A program made the position numbers and the translations under genes. Source: JAFNGF01 sp964567045 (GTDB lineage Bacteria > Planctomycetota > Phycisphaerae > Sedimentisphaerales > Anaerobacaceae). Taken from it: a stretch of 57,347 nt of DNA. This document shows positions 15,428 through 23,971 of the stretch, one piece after another; within the stretch, counting starts at the first letter, position 1; each line of letters begins with the position of its first letter. The stretch lies in contig CAZMLE010000020.1 in NCBI GenBank assembly GCA_964567045.1, positions 1-57,347 of the forward strand. The letters run 5' to 3'. The notes below the pieces were generated by a model. The model saw only the letters and a list, made by a program, of their open reading frames with translations. It did no database searches and had not been told where the DNA came from.

Positions 15428-17146
15428 CTAAGGCAGGACCGATAGTCCGTTATTGAGCCAGCCCTCTCCCATGATGGCGAGGTCTTTAAGGTCAACCACA
15501 CAGTCGCCGTTGAGATCACCGGTCAAATTTAGCTGATCAACATTGAAGCATCTGGCCGGGCAGAGCCGGACATTGTCAATATATATAACGTCACGATCTT
15601 CCAGCTCCTGGCCGGAATCGGTCAGGTTACCGACGCCGATAGAGATTTTCTTGATAGCGGCCAGGTTCACGCCAGCGAACTCTTCGAGAGCTATGTCCCA
15701 CTGTTGCCACGGCTCTGACTCAACCGCGTATGTGTAGGGGTGCGTGACCGTAGCGGTTTTGCCGGCTGCATCCTCAATCCGGATAAACATGGGCTGCTCA
15801 AGGTTGGCGTCGGCGCCACGGAAAGCCAGCGACAGCGCCTTGATCCCAAACCTGGTCCAGTCCTGGGCGGCGGCAAAGGTGTATGTGGCTTCGGTAAGGT
15901 ATGGGGCGTACTGATTCTGGTATTCAAGACGCATTGATTTTGCGCCTTGGCTTACGCTGCCAGTGTCAATGAAAACATACTTATAGGCGCCCGGGATATT
16001 GTGCACCCATTTCGATACTATGGCGGCGTCATCAGCATAGGATTCAAAATCGTCCACGGGCAGGCACTGACCCGTAGCAAAGGTCCATGTATGACCCGTA
16101 ACCGTGCCTGAAGGGCCTACCTCGTCCACGCGCCACTGGTAGGTCTGCCCGAACTCAAGCGTGCCCGGGTCATAGCTCTTACCAGCAGGAGCAGGAGCTA
16201 TTTTTTGCATAGCTCCCTCCTTACCGAACCACAATTGGCGGGAAGTGGCAAAAGCTGCCTCCACCCAGCTAAGGTCGGCATCGACCGAGACCCCTGTTGC
16301 TCCGTCTGCAGGACTCGGATTGACCGCTGCCGGGCCATCCGAAACAGAGAAAACATCGTCGAAAGTACATTTGTAGCCAGCCGGTTCAGGATCTCCATTG
16401 TATGCACAAATACCACTTACGCCACTTCCAAACACGGGGTAGTTAATTGCTCTCTCTTCTTCCCAAGCGTCTTTTGCGTTAGTGTCGATAAGCGTTGGCG
16501 CTCTCGCCACCAACGGGCCACCTTTGTACTCGTAGAGGCTGCCCGTAACGTACACGGGGTCCGAACCAACAATATCCAGCTCGGCATAGTAGCTCCGCGC
16601 ATGATTCAAACCTGGCATGGGAGCACCGTAGTCCTGACTCATAACATCACTCGCGTCGTTGTCAATCACCTTCTGCACTTCAAATGTGAGATTGGCGGGG
16701 CCATTTTCCCAGTAGATGATCAGTACGTAGCAATTTGTCCACAACCCAGGATAGGGTTTCGTCGGTGGACCCTCAATGGTGTAAGCCCCCCTGCCTATCA
16801 GAACGTAGTTATTTCGGGAAGCATCACCGACGACATTAACCACGGCCCCAACACGGACGTCGGTGAATTTTTCGTTTGAGCCAAAGGCCCCGCCGAATGC
16901 CGAGCCGCCGACGCCGAGCGAAGTGGTCTCGGCGAGAGCGAGGTAGTCGTTGTCGTCAGGCCCATCCTGGATGGTGCCGGTGTACGTCTTGGTCATGTCT
17001 GGAACGCACTCGAACTGCCAGGTCGCCAGGTCGAACGCATTGCCGCCGAAGGTTTCCGACCAGTTTGCCTGCGCTGGGCCGGATACTAAGACAGTTAGTC
17101 CCAGCACTGCGCAAATCACTACTAACTTCTTCGCTCTTTTCAACAT
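15428..17146 (-). CDS. Secreted protein with dockerin-like C-terminal tail
   Basis: 572 aa. Signal peptide (MLKRAKKLVVICAVLGLTVLVSGPAQA), then a region of about 230 residues resembling concanavalin-like lectin folds (WSETFGG...FDLATWQFE), a fibronectin-like module with the WRVDEVGPSGTVTGHTW theme, a carbohydrate-binding-like module that begins VDDFESYADD and ends YIDNVRLCPARC, and a dockerin-like tail DLNGDCVVDLKDLAIMGEGWL. The order matches the 3' half of the LamG protein at 1-2801. GAAGGAGGA precedes the ATG. No catalytic motif is apparent. Probably a surface or secreted glycan-binding protein. Confidence 0.85.
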   Translation of the reverse strand: MLKRAKKLVVICAVLGLTVLVSGPAQANWSETFGGNAFDLATWQFECVPDMTKTYTGTIQDGPDDNDYLALAETTSLGVGGSAFGGAFGSNEKFTDVRVGAVVNVVGDASRNNYVLIGRGAYTIEGPPTKPYPGLWTNCYVLIIYWENGPANLTFEVQKVIDNDASDVMSQDYGAPMPGLNHARSYYAELDIVGSDPVYVTGSLYEYKGGPLVARAPTLIDTNAKDAWEEERAINYPVFGSGVSGICAYNGDPEPAGYKCTFDDVFSVSDGPAAVNPSPADGATGVSVDADLSWVEAAFATSRQLWFGKEGAMQKIAPAPAGKSYDPGTLEFGQTYQWRVDEVGPSGTVTGHTWTFATGQCLPVDDFESYADDAAIVSKWVHNIPGAYKYVFIDTGSVSQGAKSMRLEYQNQYAPYLTEATYTFAAAQDWTRFGIKALSLAFRGADANLEQPMFIRIEDAAGKTATVTHPYTYAVESEPWQQWDIALEEFAGVNLAAIKKISIGVGNLTDSGQELEDRDVIYIDNVRLCPARCFNVDQLNLTGDLNGDCVVDLKDLAIMGEGWLNNGLSVLP

Positions 17147-17386
17147 ACTGTTCCTCCTTCTTCAAAATTAAGCCTAAAAAAGAGTTGGGGTCTATTCGCT
17201 GGCCCTACCGGGTCAGGAATTTTATCGCTGTTCAACCACACCTCACGAGATAGTTCCTCTTGTGCAGGGACCGTCTTGAGTATTGCAATCGGTAGACCAC
17301 AAGCCTCCACCGATATTATCTACTGTTCTTATACCAAGTTGGGCACTATGTTGTCAAGAAAAACCTGAAAGTTCTGCAAGTAAAGA

Positions 17387-17911
17387 CTATTTTGTACGTT
17401 TGAGAACGAGTTCATCTGAAAGCCGTTTGCCGCTTACAGACAGCAATGTGACTTGCAGTACATAGTTCTGGTCGCTCTGTAGCTCCAACGGCAAATCGAA
17501 TTGGTAAGCCCTCAAAAAGTCGTGCCAATACCGGTTATTATCAGCCGAACCAGTCAGGTCTATATCCGGCCAGATGGCCACTCTTCTGCCTTTTGGCTCA
17601 GCCGAACGCTGCGCATATTCATATAGTTCGAAACGAAAGATGCCCGGCGATTTTACTTGAGAGCCGAACGAGTCCAGCAGGCTCACGTAAACATCTATCT
17701 TTGAGCCGCTCTGGGCGTCGGTACTACCGACGACTCCTGTCAGCGGGGTAATATGTATCTTTGCTGGGGCATAATCGCTGTAGGCAGAAACATCGAGGCC
17801 GGTGTCAACCTTAGCGGGTGATGCCGCAACTCCTGCCGTCTGCTCGCAGCCGGACTGGCCCAAAATAAACATCAAGAGGCATATATGTGATATGGTCAAT
17901 ACAACCCTCAT
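17387..17911 (-). CDS. Hypothetical lipoprotein
   Basis: 174 aa with a lipoprotein signal (FILGQSGC) and a predicted all-beta domain (AKIHITPLTGVVG, IDVYVSLLDSFGSQVKSPGIFRFELYEY, NYVLQVTLLSVSGKRLSDELVLKR) that looks like an immunoglobulin-like fold. No family recognised. It starts three bases after the ribBA stop, so is probably co-translated with it, though no functional link to riboflavin is evident. Confidence 0.75.
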   Translation of the reverse strand: MRVVLTISHICLLMFILGQSGCEQTAGVAASPAKVDTGLDVSAYSDYAPAKIHITPLTGVVGSTDAQSGSKIDVYVSLLDSFGSQVKSPGIFRFELYEYAQRSAEPKGRRVAIWPDIDLTGSADNNRYWHDFLRAYQFDLPLELQSDQNYVLQVTLLSVSGKRLSDELVLKRTK

Positions 17912-17914
17912 AAG

Positions 17915-19156
17915 CTACAAATCCTCGTCAAGCAGATGCCCAAGACGATACTTCTTTGTCCGCAGATAGTCAATATTGTGCTTGCCGGGTTCGGCCCTTA
18001 ATGGTATTTGCTCAACGATCTTTATGCCGTAAACCTCAAGCCGACTTACCTTCTTCGGATTGTTAGTCAGTATTCGAATGTTCCTCAACCCCAGGTCCCG
18101 GCAGATCTGAGCGCCGATTCCGTAGTCGCGCCTGTCAGGGACAAATCCCAGCCTTAGATTGGCATCGACCGTATCCAAGCCTTGTTCCTGAAGTTTATAA
18201 GCGCGGAGCTTATTCATCAGGCCGATGCCTCGGCCCTCTTGGCGCAGATAGACTAAAGCGCCTTTGCCTGCCTTTTCGATTGTCTGCAAGGCAGCTATTA
18301 GTTGATAGCCGCATTCGCACCGCTGCGAATGAAACAAATCGCCGGTCATACACTCCGAATGCACCCGCACCAACACCGGCTCGCTGTGCTCGATGGGCCT
18401 GCCATTTTCATCGAGCTGGCCTATGCCGCCTTTGCACAGGGCAAGGTGTGGCTCGGGCGACGTTATACTCTCGTAACCAATCAGCACAAAGTCGCCGTAG
18501 TCGGTAGGCAAATTCACACATTCGACCCGCTTAATTTGACTTTCCCGCTGCAGGCGGTATTCTATAAGCTTGGCGATTGAGACAATTTTCAGGTCGTGCT
18601 TTTCACAGAATTGCAGCAGCTCGGGCACCCGCGCCATTGAGCCGTCCTCGTTCATAATCTCACAAATGACGCCGGCCTGCTTGAGGCCTGCCAGCCGGAC
18701 CAGATCGATCGAGCCTTCAGTTTGTCCTGCCCGAATCAGGACGCCGCCCTTGCTGGCTCGCAGAGGAAAGACGTGTCCCGGACGAACGAGGTCGCTGGCC
18801 TTTGCCGCGTCGGCAATCGCAACTTGAATTGTCCTTGCCCGGTCGGCGGCGCTGATGCCCGTAGTTATGCCTTCAGCCGCGTCGATGCTGACGGTAAAGG
18901 CCGTGCCGAACCGAGAGGTATTCTCCAGCGTCTGCTGGTATAAACCAAGCGAATCGCATTTCTCAGGTGTAAGCGGCAGACAAATAAGCCCTCGCCCAAA
19001 CTTGGCCATAAAGTTAATAATCTCAGGCGTTACCTTTTCGGCGGCGCAAACCAAGTCGCCTTCGTTCTCGCGGTCTTCAGCATCAACCAGGACAATCATT
19101 CCGCCCTGCCGGAGCTCCTCAAGTACTTCTGGTATTTCGCTAAATTCTGCTGGCAT
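17915..19156 (-). CDS. ribBA: Bifunctional RibBA, riboflavin biosynthesis
   Basis: 413 aa carrying two enzymes that feed riboflavin synthesis: 3,4-dihydroxy-2-butanone 4-phosphate synthase (residues 1-205; DAEDRENEGDLV, GKFGRGLICLPLT, RPGHVFPLRASKGG, TEGSIDLVRLAG) and GTP cyclohydrolase II (206-405; zinc cysteines in CMTGDLFHSQRCECG, YLRQEGRGIGLMNKLRAY, NNPKKV). Both domains look complete. No Shine-Dalgarno site is visible because repeat DNA begins directly upstream of the ATG (from 19157); the gene may therefore have lost its original leader. The usual ribD, ribE and ribH are not in the window. Confidence 0.97.
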   Translation of the reverse strand: MPAEFSEIPEVLEELRQGGMIVLVDAEDRENEGDLVCAAEKVTPEIINFMAKFGRGLICLPLTPEKCDSLGLYQQTLENTSRFGTAFTVSIDAAEGITTGISAADRARTIQVAIADAAKASDLVRPGHVFPLRASKGGVLIRAGQTEGSIDLVRLAGLKQAGVICEIMNEDGSMARVPELLQFCEKHDLKIVSIAKLIEYRLQRESQIKRVECVNLPTDYGDFVLIGYESITSPEPHLALCKGGIGQLDENGRPIEHSEPVLVRVHSECMTGDLFHSQRCECGYQLIAALQTIEKAGKGALVYLRQEGRGIGLMNKLRAYKLQEQGLDTVDANLRLGFVPDRRDYGIGAQICRDLGLRNIRILTNNPKKVSRLEVYGIKIVEQIPLRAEPGKHNIDYLRTKKYRLGHLLDEDL

Positions 19157-19461
19157 CGTTAAACGGGCAAGAGTGCCTAAAGTGACCTAAAGTGTCTAAA
19201 GTTCAANNNNNNNNNNNNNNNNNNNNNNNNNNNNNNNNNNNNNNNNNNNNNNNNNNNNNNNNNNNNNNNNNNNNNNNNNNNNNNNNNNNNNNNNNNNNNN
19301 NNNNNNTTTTAGGCACTTTAGTCACTCCGAATTTTAGGCACTTAAATATTTCTATTCTCGTTAAACGGGCAAGAGTGCCTAAAGTGACCTAAAGTGTCTA
19401 AAGTTCAATTTTAGGCACTTTAGTCACTCCGAATTTTAGGCACTTAAATATTTCTATTCTC
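19157..19461. repeat. Tandem CTAAAGTG/CACTTTAG repeat, copy B, with gap
   Basis: A unit of about 103 bp (CGTTAAACGGGCAAGAGTG, then three CTAAAGT steps, then TTTTAGGCACTTTAGTCACTC and AATTTTAGGCACTTAAAT) is present in part before the Ns and in more than one copy after them. The bases on both sides of the N run join as they do inside the downstream unit (GTTCAA followed by TTTTAGGCAC), so the gap hides an unknown number of units. The repeat abuts the ribBA start and overlaps the pgsA stop. Confidence 0.85.
19207..19306. other. Assembly gap of 100 N
   Basis: Exactly 100 undetermined bases inside the tandem repeat; the round number suggests a scaffolding placeholder rather than a measured length. 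Confidence 0.95.
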
Positions 19462-20151
19462 GTACTTTTCAATATAACGACTTCCATTGCGAATGTAAAT
19501 AAGGGTGGCCAGAATGGCGGTGCCCGCCGATGACCACCAGAGGGTGCGAAGAAACCATATCCAGCCAGGGATAGCATGTGAAATCTCAGGCGCAAGCAGA
19601 ATCGCCCCCACCATCACCAACTGCAAGGTGTTGGCAATCTTGCCGATCAACACCGGGGCGACAAGAAGTTGCGACGTTAGAAAGTAAACGATGACAAAAC
19701 CAATTACCAATAGCAAGTCTTTGCCGATTATCAGAACCACCACTGTCGGCGGCAGTAAAAACTCGTCAGCGATCTGTGGCATGGCCATCTCCCGTGAGGG
19801 ATCCCCAAGCGGACTGGCCATGTTTTCACGTCCCGTCAGGGATCCCCGAGCGGAGGCTGGAAGCCCGTGCCACCGGCATAGCAGCAGGCACGCCGAAGTG
19901 ATCAGCAGTTTATCTGCAACGGGGTCCAGAAAAATGCCGAGCTTGGTTATTTGCTTTTTTGTCCGAGCCAAGTAACCGTCGAGACCGTCGCTAACTGCCA
20001 TGACGAGAAAAACGCCGAATGATGCATACCGAATCAAGTTCTGCACCGCCTTATTAAGCTCCGGCGAATTTATTTTCAGCATGCAAATGACGAAAGGAAC
20101 TACCAAAAGAATCCTAAGTATCGTCATCCGATTGGCCCAGCTCAATCCCAT
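19444..20151 (-). CDS. pgsA: CDP-alcohol phosphatidyltransferase (PgsA-like)
   Basis: Membrane enzyme (235 aa) that probably makes phosphatidylglycerol phosphate from CDP-diacylglycerol and glycerol 3-phosphate. The family motif D-G-x2-A-R-x8-G-x3-D-x3-D is complete: DGLDGYLARTKKQITKLGI then FLDPVADK. Several hydrophobic helices surround it. The protein is longer than the usual 180-190 residues because about 30 residues (near 98-125, SARGSLTGRENMASPLGDPS then REMAMP) are encoded by two copies of a short direct repeat (19781-19855). They fall in a loop after the LCRWHGLP segment. The stop codon lies in the tandem repeat at 19444. PgsA rather than another CDP-alcohol enzyme is likely but not proven. 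Confidence 0.88.
   Translation of the reverse strand: MGLSWANRMTILRILLVVPFVICMLKINSPELNKAVQNLIRYASFGVFLVMAVSDGLDGYLARTKKQITKLGIFLDPVADKLLITSACLLLCRWHGLPASARGSLTGRENMASPLGDPSREMAMPQIADEFLLPPTVVVLIIGKDLLLVIGFVIVYFLTSQLLVAPVLIGKIANTLQLVMVGAILLAPEISHAIPGWIWFLRTLWWSSAGTAILATLIYIRNGSRYIEKYENRNI
19781..19855. repeat. Two direct repeats in frame inside pgsA
   Basis: Two units share GGCCAT, CCCGT(G/C)AGGGATCCCC and (A/G)AGCGGA. They keep the pgsA frame and encode GSLTGRENMASPLGDPSREM. I recall tandem GSLTGRE/GDPSRE strings in related genomes, which would make this a mobile or slipping repeat. Confidence 0.7.
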
Positions 20152-20576
20152 AGCGTCTATCCATAAAATTATTAGACAGGATAACAGATATGTTTTTGGA
20201 CAGGATAACAGGATTTTCCGGATTTATTACGTTGAATCTTGTTTATCCTGTAATCCTGTCTGATGTCTTATCCTGTAAATCCCGTCAAAAAAAATTTAGC
20301 GGATTGTTAAAGATTGCGAACCTGCGCGATTCTATACTTTGATATAGTAAAGCATCGCACCGTATTTGGCAACAAAATGCTCGTCTCTTAATCTACTTGA
20401 TGGGTACTTGAATATGAATGACGATCGCGCGTGTGTTTCTGCACCAAAGCCCCTCTGGCAGATATGGATGGTATTACGGCAGCGTCTGAAAAGCCCTGGC
20501 GATGGGCAAAAGACTCCCGGTAGCATATCACAATCTGTCACTTATGGATGCTTGAAGCCGCTATGCCTGCGGGTTG
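20152..20576. other. Intergenic region with ACAGGATAACAGGAT repeats
   Basis: About 425 bases with no gene I can support. At 20173-20290 direct and inverted copies of (AC)AGGATAACAG and ATCCTGT alternate and end in a run of A; this is a common dispersed bacterial repeat type. The rest (20300-20576) contains only short frames without ribosome sites. Confidence 0.55.
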
Positions 20577-20981
20577 CTATCTTTTCTTTTGGGTGCCGGC
20601 CCCGCGGCCGGGAGGTTCCTTTGATTTACCCTTGGCTTTTTCTTTGGCTCGAAGGCCCGGGGGAAGCGACTCTTGCGATATAGGCTTCCATGGCCCTGCG
20701 ACTTCAGCGCTTGCTTCCCACCGAGCGCTCTGGAAGCGGTAAAAGTAGCCAGTGTAATAGTAATGGCTGGGAAAGCCAACTACAACGTAGACGCTGCGCC
20801 CCGAATCGTAATCCAGCTCCACACCCTGGTATTTATGCCGATAACCGTGGGCAGGAGCGTGCGGAGGAGGACCGGACTTGGGCTTTCCGCCCCTGCCAAC
20901 CATAACGCTCTGACAGGAGGTAAGCATTAACGCCACACAGACAAGGGCAGCTCCCCACAACGACAGTAACTTGAACTTCAT
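20577..20981 (-). CDS. Small hypothetical lipoprotein
   Basis: 134 aa: MKFKLLSLWGAALVCVALMLTSC, with lipobox LTSC, a short Pro/Gly/His-rich segment (GPPPHAPAHGY), then YDSGRSVYVVVGFPSHYYYTGYFYR and AGPWKPISQESLPPGL, and a very basic C-terminus (RAKEKAKGKSK). The Tyr-rich part followed by WxPI resembles small lipoproteins of the YXWGxW type only in outline; family not assigned. The ATG at 20981 was chosen over 21068 because GAGGTGG precedes it and the signal peptide starts there. Confidence 0.75.
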   Translation of the reverse strand: MKFKLLSLWGAALVCVALMLTSCQSVMVGRGGKPKSGPPPHAPAHGYRHKYQGVELDYDSGRSVYVVVGFPSHYYYTGYFYRFQSARWEASAEVAGPWKPISQESLPPGLRAKEKAKGKSKEPPGRGAGTQKKR

Positions 20982-21230
20982 GATTCCACCTCGTATCATA
21001 GCCAACCAGTAAATTGCGGAAATTGGTGATACGGCCACAATATATAGCAGAAGTATAGAGCGAATCAAGCACCTGATTACGAAAACTGATTATGCCGTCT
21101 CGTGTCGAATGGGTACGGCTTGCTCAGCGGAATCTCTTGCCGGCTTAATTTACTGGATATAAATGACCACAGCGATAGAATCGAAAGCCCATTCGGCCGG
21201 ATAGACTAACAAGGAATAGAGAGGCTGCGC

Positions 21231-22199
21231 GTGACTAAGAAACTTGCAGTCGCCTATTACAACCTTTCAGTTATGCTTGAGGCCGGTATGCCGATCCTCA
21301 AGGCCCTCAATACGGTGGTGGCGGGGTCGAAAGGAAACCTAAAAAATGCTTTTGCCGCCTTATCTAAGGGTATTTCGGCAGGTGATAGCCTGGCAGAAAC
21401 AATGAGCAAATACCCAAGGATATTTGCGCACTTGGATGTAATGCTGGTGGAAGTGGCAGATATGTCGGGCAATCTGCCACAATCTCTAAAACTTTTGTCA
21501 CAATGGTACGAGTTCCGCAACCGATTAAAAAATATCATCCTTTCCGGATTAATGCTTCCGCTGCTGATTATTCATTTTGCCGCTCTAATTATTCCGCTGC
21601 CACACCTGATTCTGGGTCAAATCGGCCTAGTGGGCTATATCTTCCAGGTGGTACGAACGTTAACCTACTTTTATCTGCCTGCTGGAATAATCCTGTTTAT
21701 CTACCGCTTGACGCCAAACACAGGGTTACTTCGCAGGCTTTTGGATGCTTTGATCCTGACAGTGCCGGTTTTAGGTCAGGCTATTCGGCAGCTTGCGATT
21801 AGCCGGTACTGTCGAACATTCAGCATGCTCTATGAAGCAGGCGTTCCGATTATGCAATGTGCACAAAAAGCGTCCAACGTAACAGGTAACGCCGTTATGA
21901 CAGGACTTCTGAAAGGTGGTGCAGAAAGCGCACGGGCTGGAAAAATGGTTTGCGAAGGATTCTCACGTAAGCTGCCGGCTGATTTTCTAAATCTTTGGCA
22001 GATCGGTGAAGAAAGCGGTGAATTAGACAAAACCGTTAGACGCCTCGCCGACAATACTAGCGAGACCGCCGAGTGGGTGTTCGTAGAGTTTTGCCGATGG
22101 TCGGTGCGGCTTATTTATTTCCTTGTCTTAGCTGTGTTGGCAATAAAAATCCTTAGAATGGGTCTTGCTGTCTTCGGCGCAGCGTATGGGACCGTATAA
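21231..22199 (+). CDS. Type II secretion/type IV pilus inner-membrane protein, GspF/PilC family
   Basis: 322 aa with the two repeated cytoplasmic domains of the T2SSF family: LAVAYYNLSVMLEAGMPILKALN (first copy; SGNLPQSLKLLSQWYEFR) and ISRYCRTFSMLYEAGVPIMQCAQKASNV (second copy; GEESGELDKTVRRLADNTS), separated and followed by membrane helices. The start is GTG after AGAGAGG. It stands alone: no GspE/PilB ATPase, pilin or secretin lies in the window. At 322 aa it is shorter than GspF (about 400), lacking most of the usual N-terminal lead. Confidence 0.88.
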   Translation: MTKKLAVAYYNLSVMLEAGMPILKALNTVVAGSKGNLKNAFAALSKGISAGDSLAETMSKYPRIFAHLDVMLVEVADMSGNLPQSLKLLSQWYEFRNRLKNIILSGLMLPLLIIHFAALIIPLPHLILGQIGLVGYIFQVVRTLTYFYLPAGIILFIYRLTPNTGLLRRLLDALILTVPVLGQAIRQLAISRYCRTFSMLYEAGVPIMQCAQKASNVTGNAVMTGLLKGGAESARAGKMVCEGFSRKLPADFLNLWQIGEESGELDKTVRRLADNTSETAEWVFVEFCRWSVRLIYFLVLAVLAIKILRMGLAVFGAAYGTV

Positions 22200-22290
22200 A
22201 ACCGCAAATCAGTATAAACAAGTTGCCGAATTTGTTTGCTAAAGACCAACATAGTGATATAATTGCTCCGCTTTATTGAAGGCGAGGAGA

Positions 22291-23022
22291 ATGGCTGTAC
22301 TTAATGTTAACATTGACCACGTTGCAACAATAAGGCAGGCTCGGCTGACCGACGAGCCGGACCCCGTCTGGGCGGCAGTGCAGTGCCAGTTAGCAGGAGC
22401 AAACGGCATCACTGTTCATTTGCGTCAAGACCGTCGCCACATAAACGACAGAGATGTGGCGATGCTGAAAGAAACCGTTGTCTGCAAGCTGAATCTTGAG
22501 ATGTGCATGGCTGAAGAGATAGTAAGGATTGCCGAGCGTGTAAGGCCCGACCAGGTGACACTGGTCCCCGAAAAAAGGGTTGAGCTGACCACTGAAGGCG
22601 GACTGGATTGCCTGCAGCATAAAAAGCGTCTGGCAGAGGTGGTCAACAGAGTGCACAAAAAAGATATCCTGGTGAGCACTTTTATTGCGCCGGAGAAAGA
22701 GCAGATAATCGCCTCGGCAGAAGCGGGCTGCGACGCGGTCGAACTCCACACAGGCATGTACGCCAACGCCAAGGGACATAAAGCGATCGAGAAAAGACTC
22801 GCTGACCTTGCGGCAGCAAAGGATTTCGCAAGAGAAAGCGGTCTGGTTGTTCACGCAGGTCACGGCCTGACGTATCGTAATATCGGCCCAGTCGCGCGCA
22901 TCAACGGCCTGTGCGAATTCAATATCGGCCACAGCATCGTGGCAAGGGCGGTCTTTGTGGGCATAGGGCAGGCGACCGCGGAAATGATAAGACTGATCGA
23001 CAAATTCAGCACCGGTCAGTAA
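22291..23022 (+). CDS. pdxJ: Pyridoxine 5'-phosphate synthase PdxJ
   Basis: TIM-barrel enzyme (243 aa) that joins 1-deoxyxylulose 5-phosphate and 3-amino-2-oxopropyl phosphate to form pyridoxine 5'-phosphate, the last ring-forming step of the DXP-dependent vitamin B6 pathway. Signatures: LNVNIDHVATIRQAR, GITVHLRQDRRHIND, LNLEMC, VTLVPEKR, VELHTGMYA, VVHAGHGLTY, EFNIGHSIVARAV. The start at 22291 matches the family N-terminus; a TTG at 22276 would add five residues. Followed 41 bases later by dapA on the same strand. Confidence 0.97.
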   Translation: MAVLNVNIDHVATIRQARLTDEPDPVWAAVQCQLAGANGITVHLRQDRRHINDRDVAMLKETVVCKLNLEMCMAEEIVRIAERVRPDQVTLVPEKRVELTTEGGLDCLQHKKRLAEVVNRVHKKDILVSTFIAPEKEQIIASAEAGCDAVELHTGMYANAKGHKAIEKRLADLAAAKDFARESGLVVHAGHGLTYRNIGPVARINGLCEFNIGHSIVARAVFVGIGQATAEMIRLIDKFSTGQ

Positions 23023-23063
23023 GCAGAAAGCGGGATAAGAGTCGCTTTTAAGGAGGCTGGCAA

Positions 23064-23936
23064 ATGTTTACGGGAGCCATGGTGGCGCTGATTACACCCT
23101 TTCGCGATGGTGACATTGATTGGCAGACCCTGGATGAGCTGATCGGTTTCCAATTAGAAAATGGCATCGACGCGATAGTGCCGGTAGGCACGACCGGCGA
23201 ATCGCCGACCCTAAGTCACGAGGAACACAAAAAGGTCATCGAGAGGGTAGTCAAAACGGTGGGCGGGAAAGTCCCCGTTATTGCGGGGGCCGGCTCAAAC
23301 AGCACGGCAGAGGCCATCGAACTGACCGCATTTTCAAAAAAGGTCGGCGCCGACGCAAGTCTGCAGGTCTGTCCCTATTACAATAAGCCCACTCAGGAAG
23401 GTTTCTACCAGCATTTCAAGGTCATATCCGAAGAGATTGATCTGCCGATGGTGCTATATAACATCCCCGGCCGGTGTGGAGCAGGTTTGACCCCCCAGAC
23501 AGTCGCCCGACTGGCTAAAATCGAAAACATTGTCGCCATCAAGGAGGCAACGGGCAGCCTGGACCAGGCCAGCGAAATTGCCAGTCTATGCGACATTACT
23601 ATTATCTCAGGCGACGACTCCCTCACATTGCCGCTGGCTTCGGTTGGCGGCAAAGGTGTCATAAGCGTAGTAGCCAACATCATCCCCGCCGACGTAAAAG
23701 CAATGACTGACCTCATTCTCGAGGGCGACCTTGTGTCAGCTCGCCAGTGGCATAACAAGCTATTTAAGCTGTGCAAAAGTATGCTGACGCTGGCCACCAA
23801 TCCCATACCGATCAAGGCAGCGATGGCAATGCTGAATATGGCGTCGGAAGAACTGCGCCTACCTTTGACGGCTCTGGAAGAGGATAAAAAAGCCGTCCTG
23901 AGGCAGGTATTGAAAGACTACGGCCTACTGGAGTAA
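23064..23936 (+). CDS. dapA: 4-hydroxy-tetrahydrodipicolinate synthase DapA
   Basis: Class I aldolase (290 aa) condensing pyruvate with aspartate semialdehyde, the first committed step to diaminopimelate and lysine. The Schiff-base lysine K160 (VAIKEATG), Y132 (VLYNIPGR) and the VGTTGESPTL loop are present. Length fits the family. AAGGAGG precedes the ATG. It sits behind pdxJ; the two are not in one pathway but share a likely transcript. Confidence 0.97.
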   Translation: MFTGAMVALITPFRDGDIDWQTLDELIGFQLENGIDAIVPVGTTGESPTLSHEEHKKVIERVVKTVGGKVPVIAGAGSNSTAEAIELTAFSKKVGADASLQVCPYYNKPTQEGFYQHFKVISEEIDLPMVLYNIPGRCGAGLTPQTVARLAKIENIVAIKEATGSLDQASEIASLCDITIISGDDSLTLPLASVGGKGVISVVANIIPADVKAMTDLILEGDLVSARQWHNKLFKLCKSMLTLATNPIPIKAAMAMLNMASEELRLPLTALEEDKKAVLRQVLKDYGLLE

Positions 23937-23971
23937 AAACCATTCAGCACCATGAGGCTTCTTGCTGGCTC

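Noticed and set aside
16205..16879. 224-codon plus-strand ORF
   Set aside because: Antisense to the 572-aa secreted protein, with no recognisable motif.
19157..19461. CRISPR array
   Set aside because: The repeats are long, self-complementary and without unique spacers; no cas genes occur.
20330..20576. Riboswitch or small RNA between pgsA and the lipoprotein gene
   Set aside because: GC-rich and somewhat structured, but no core motif of a known riboswitch class could be matched.
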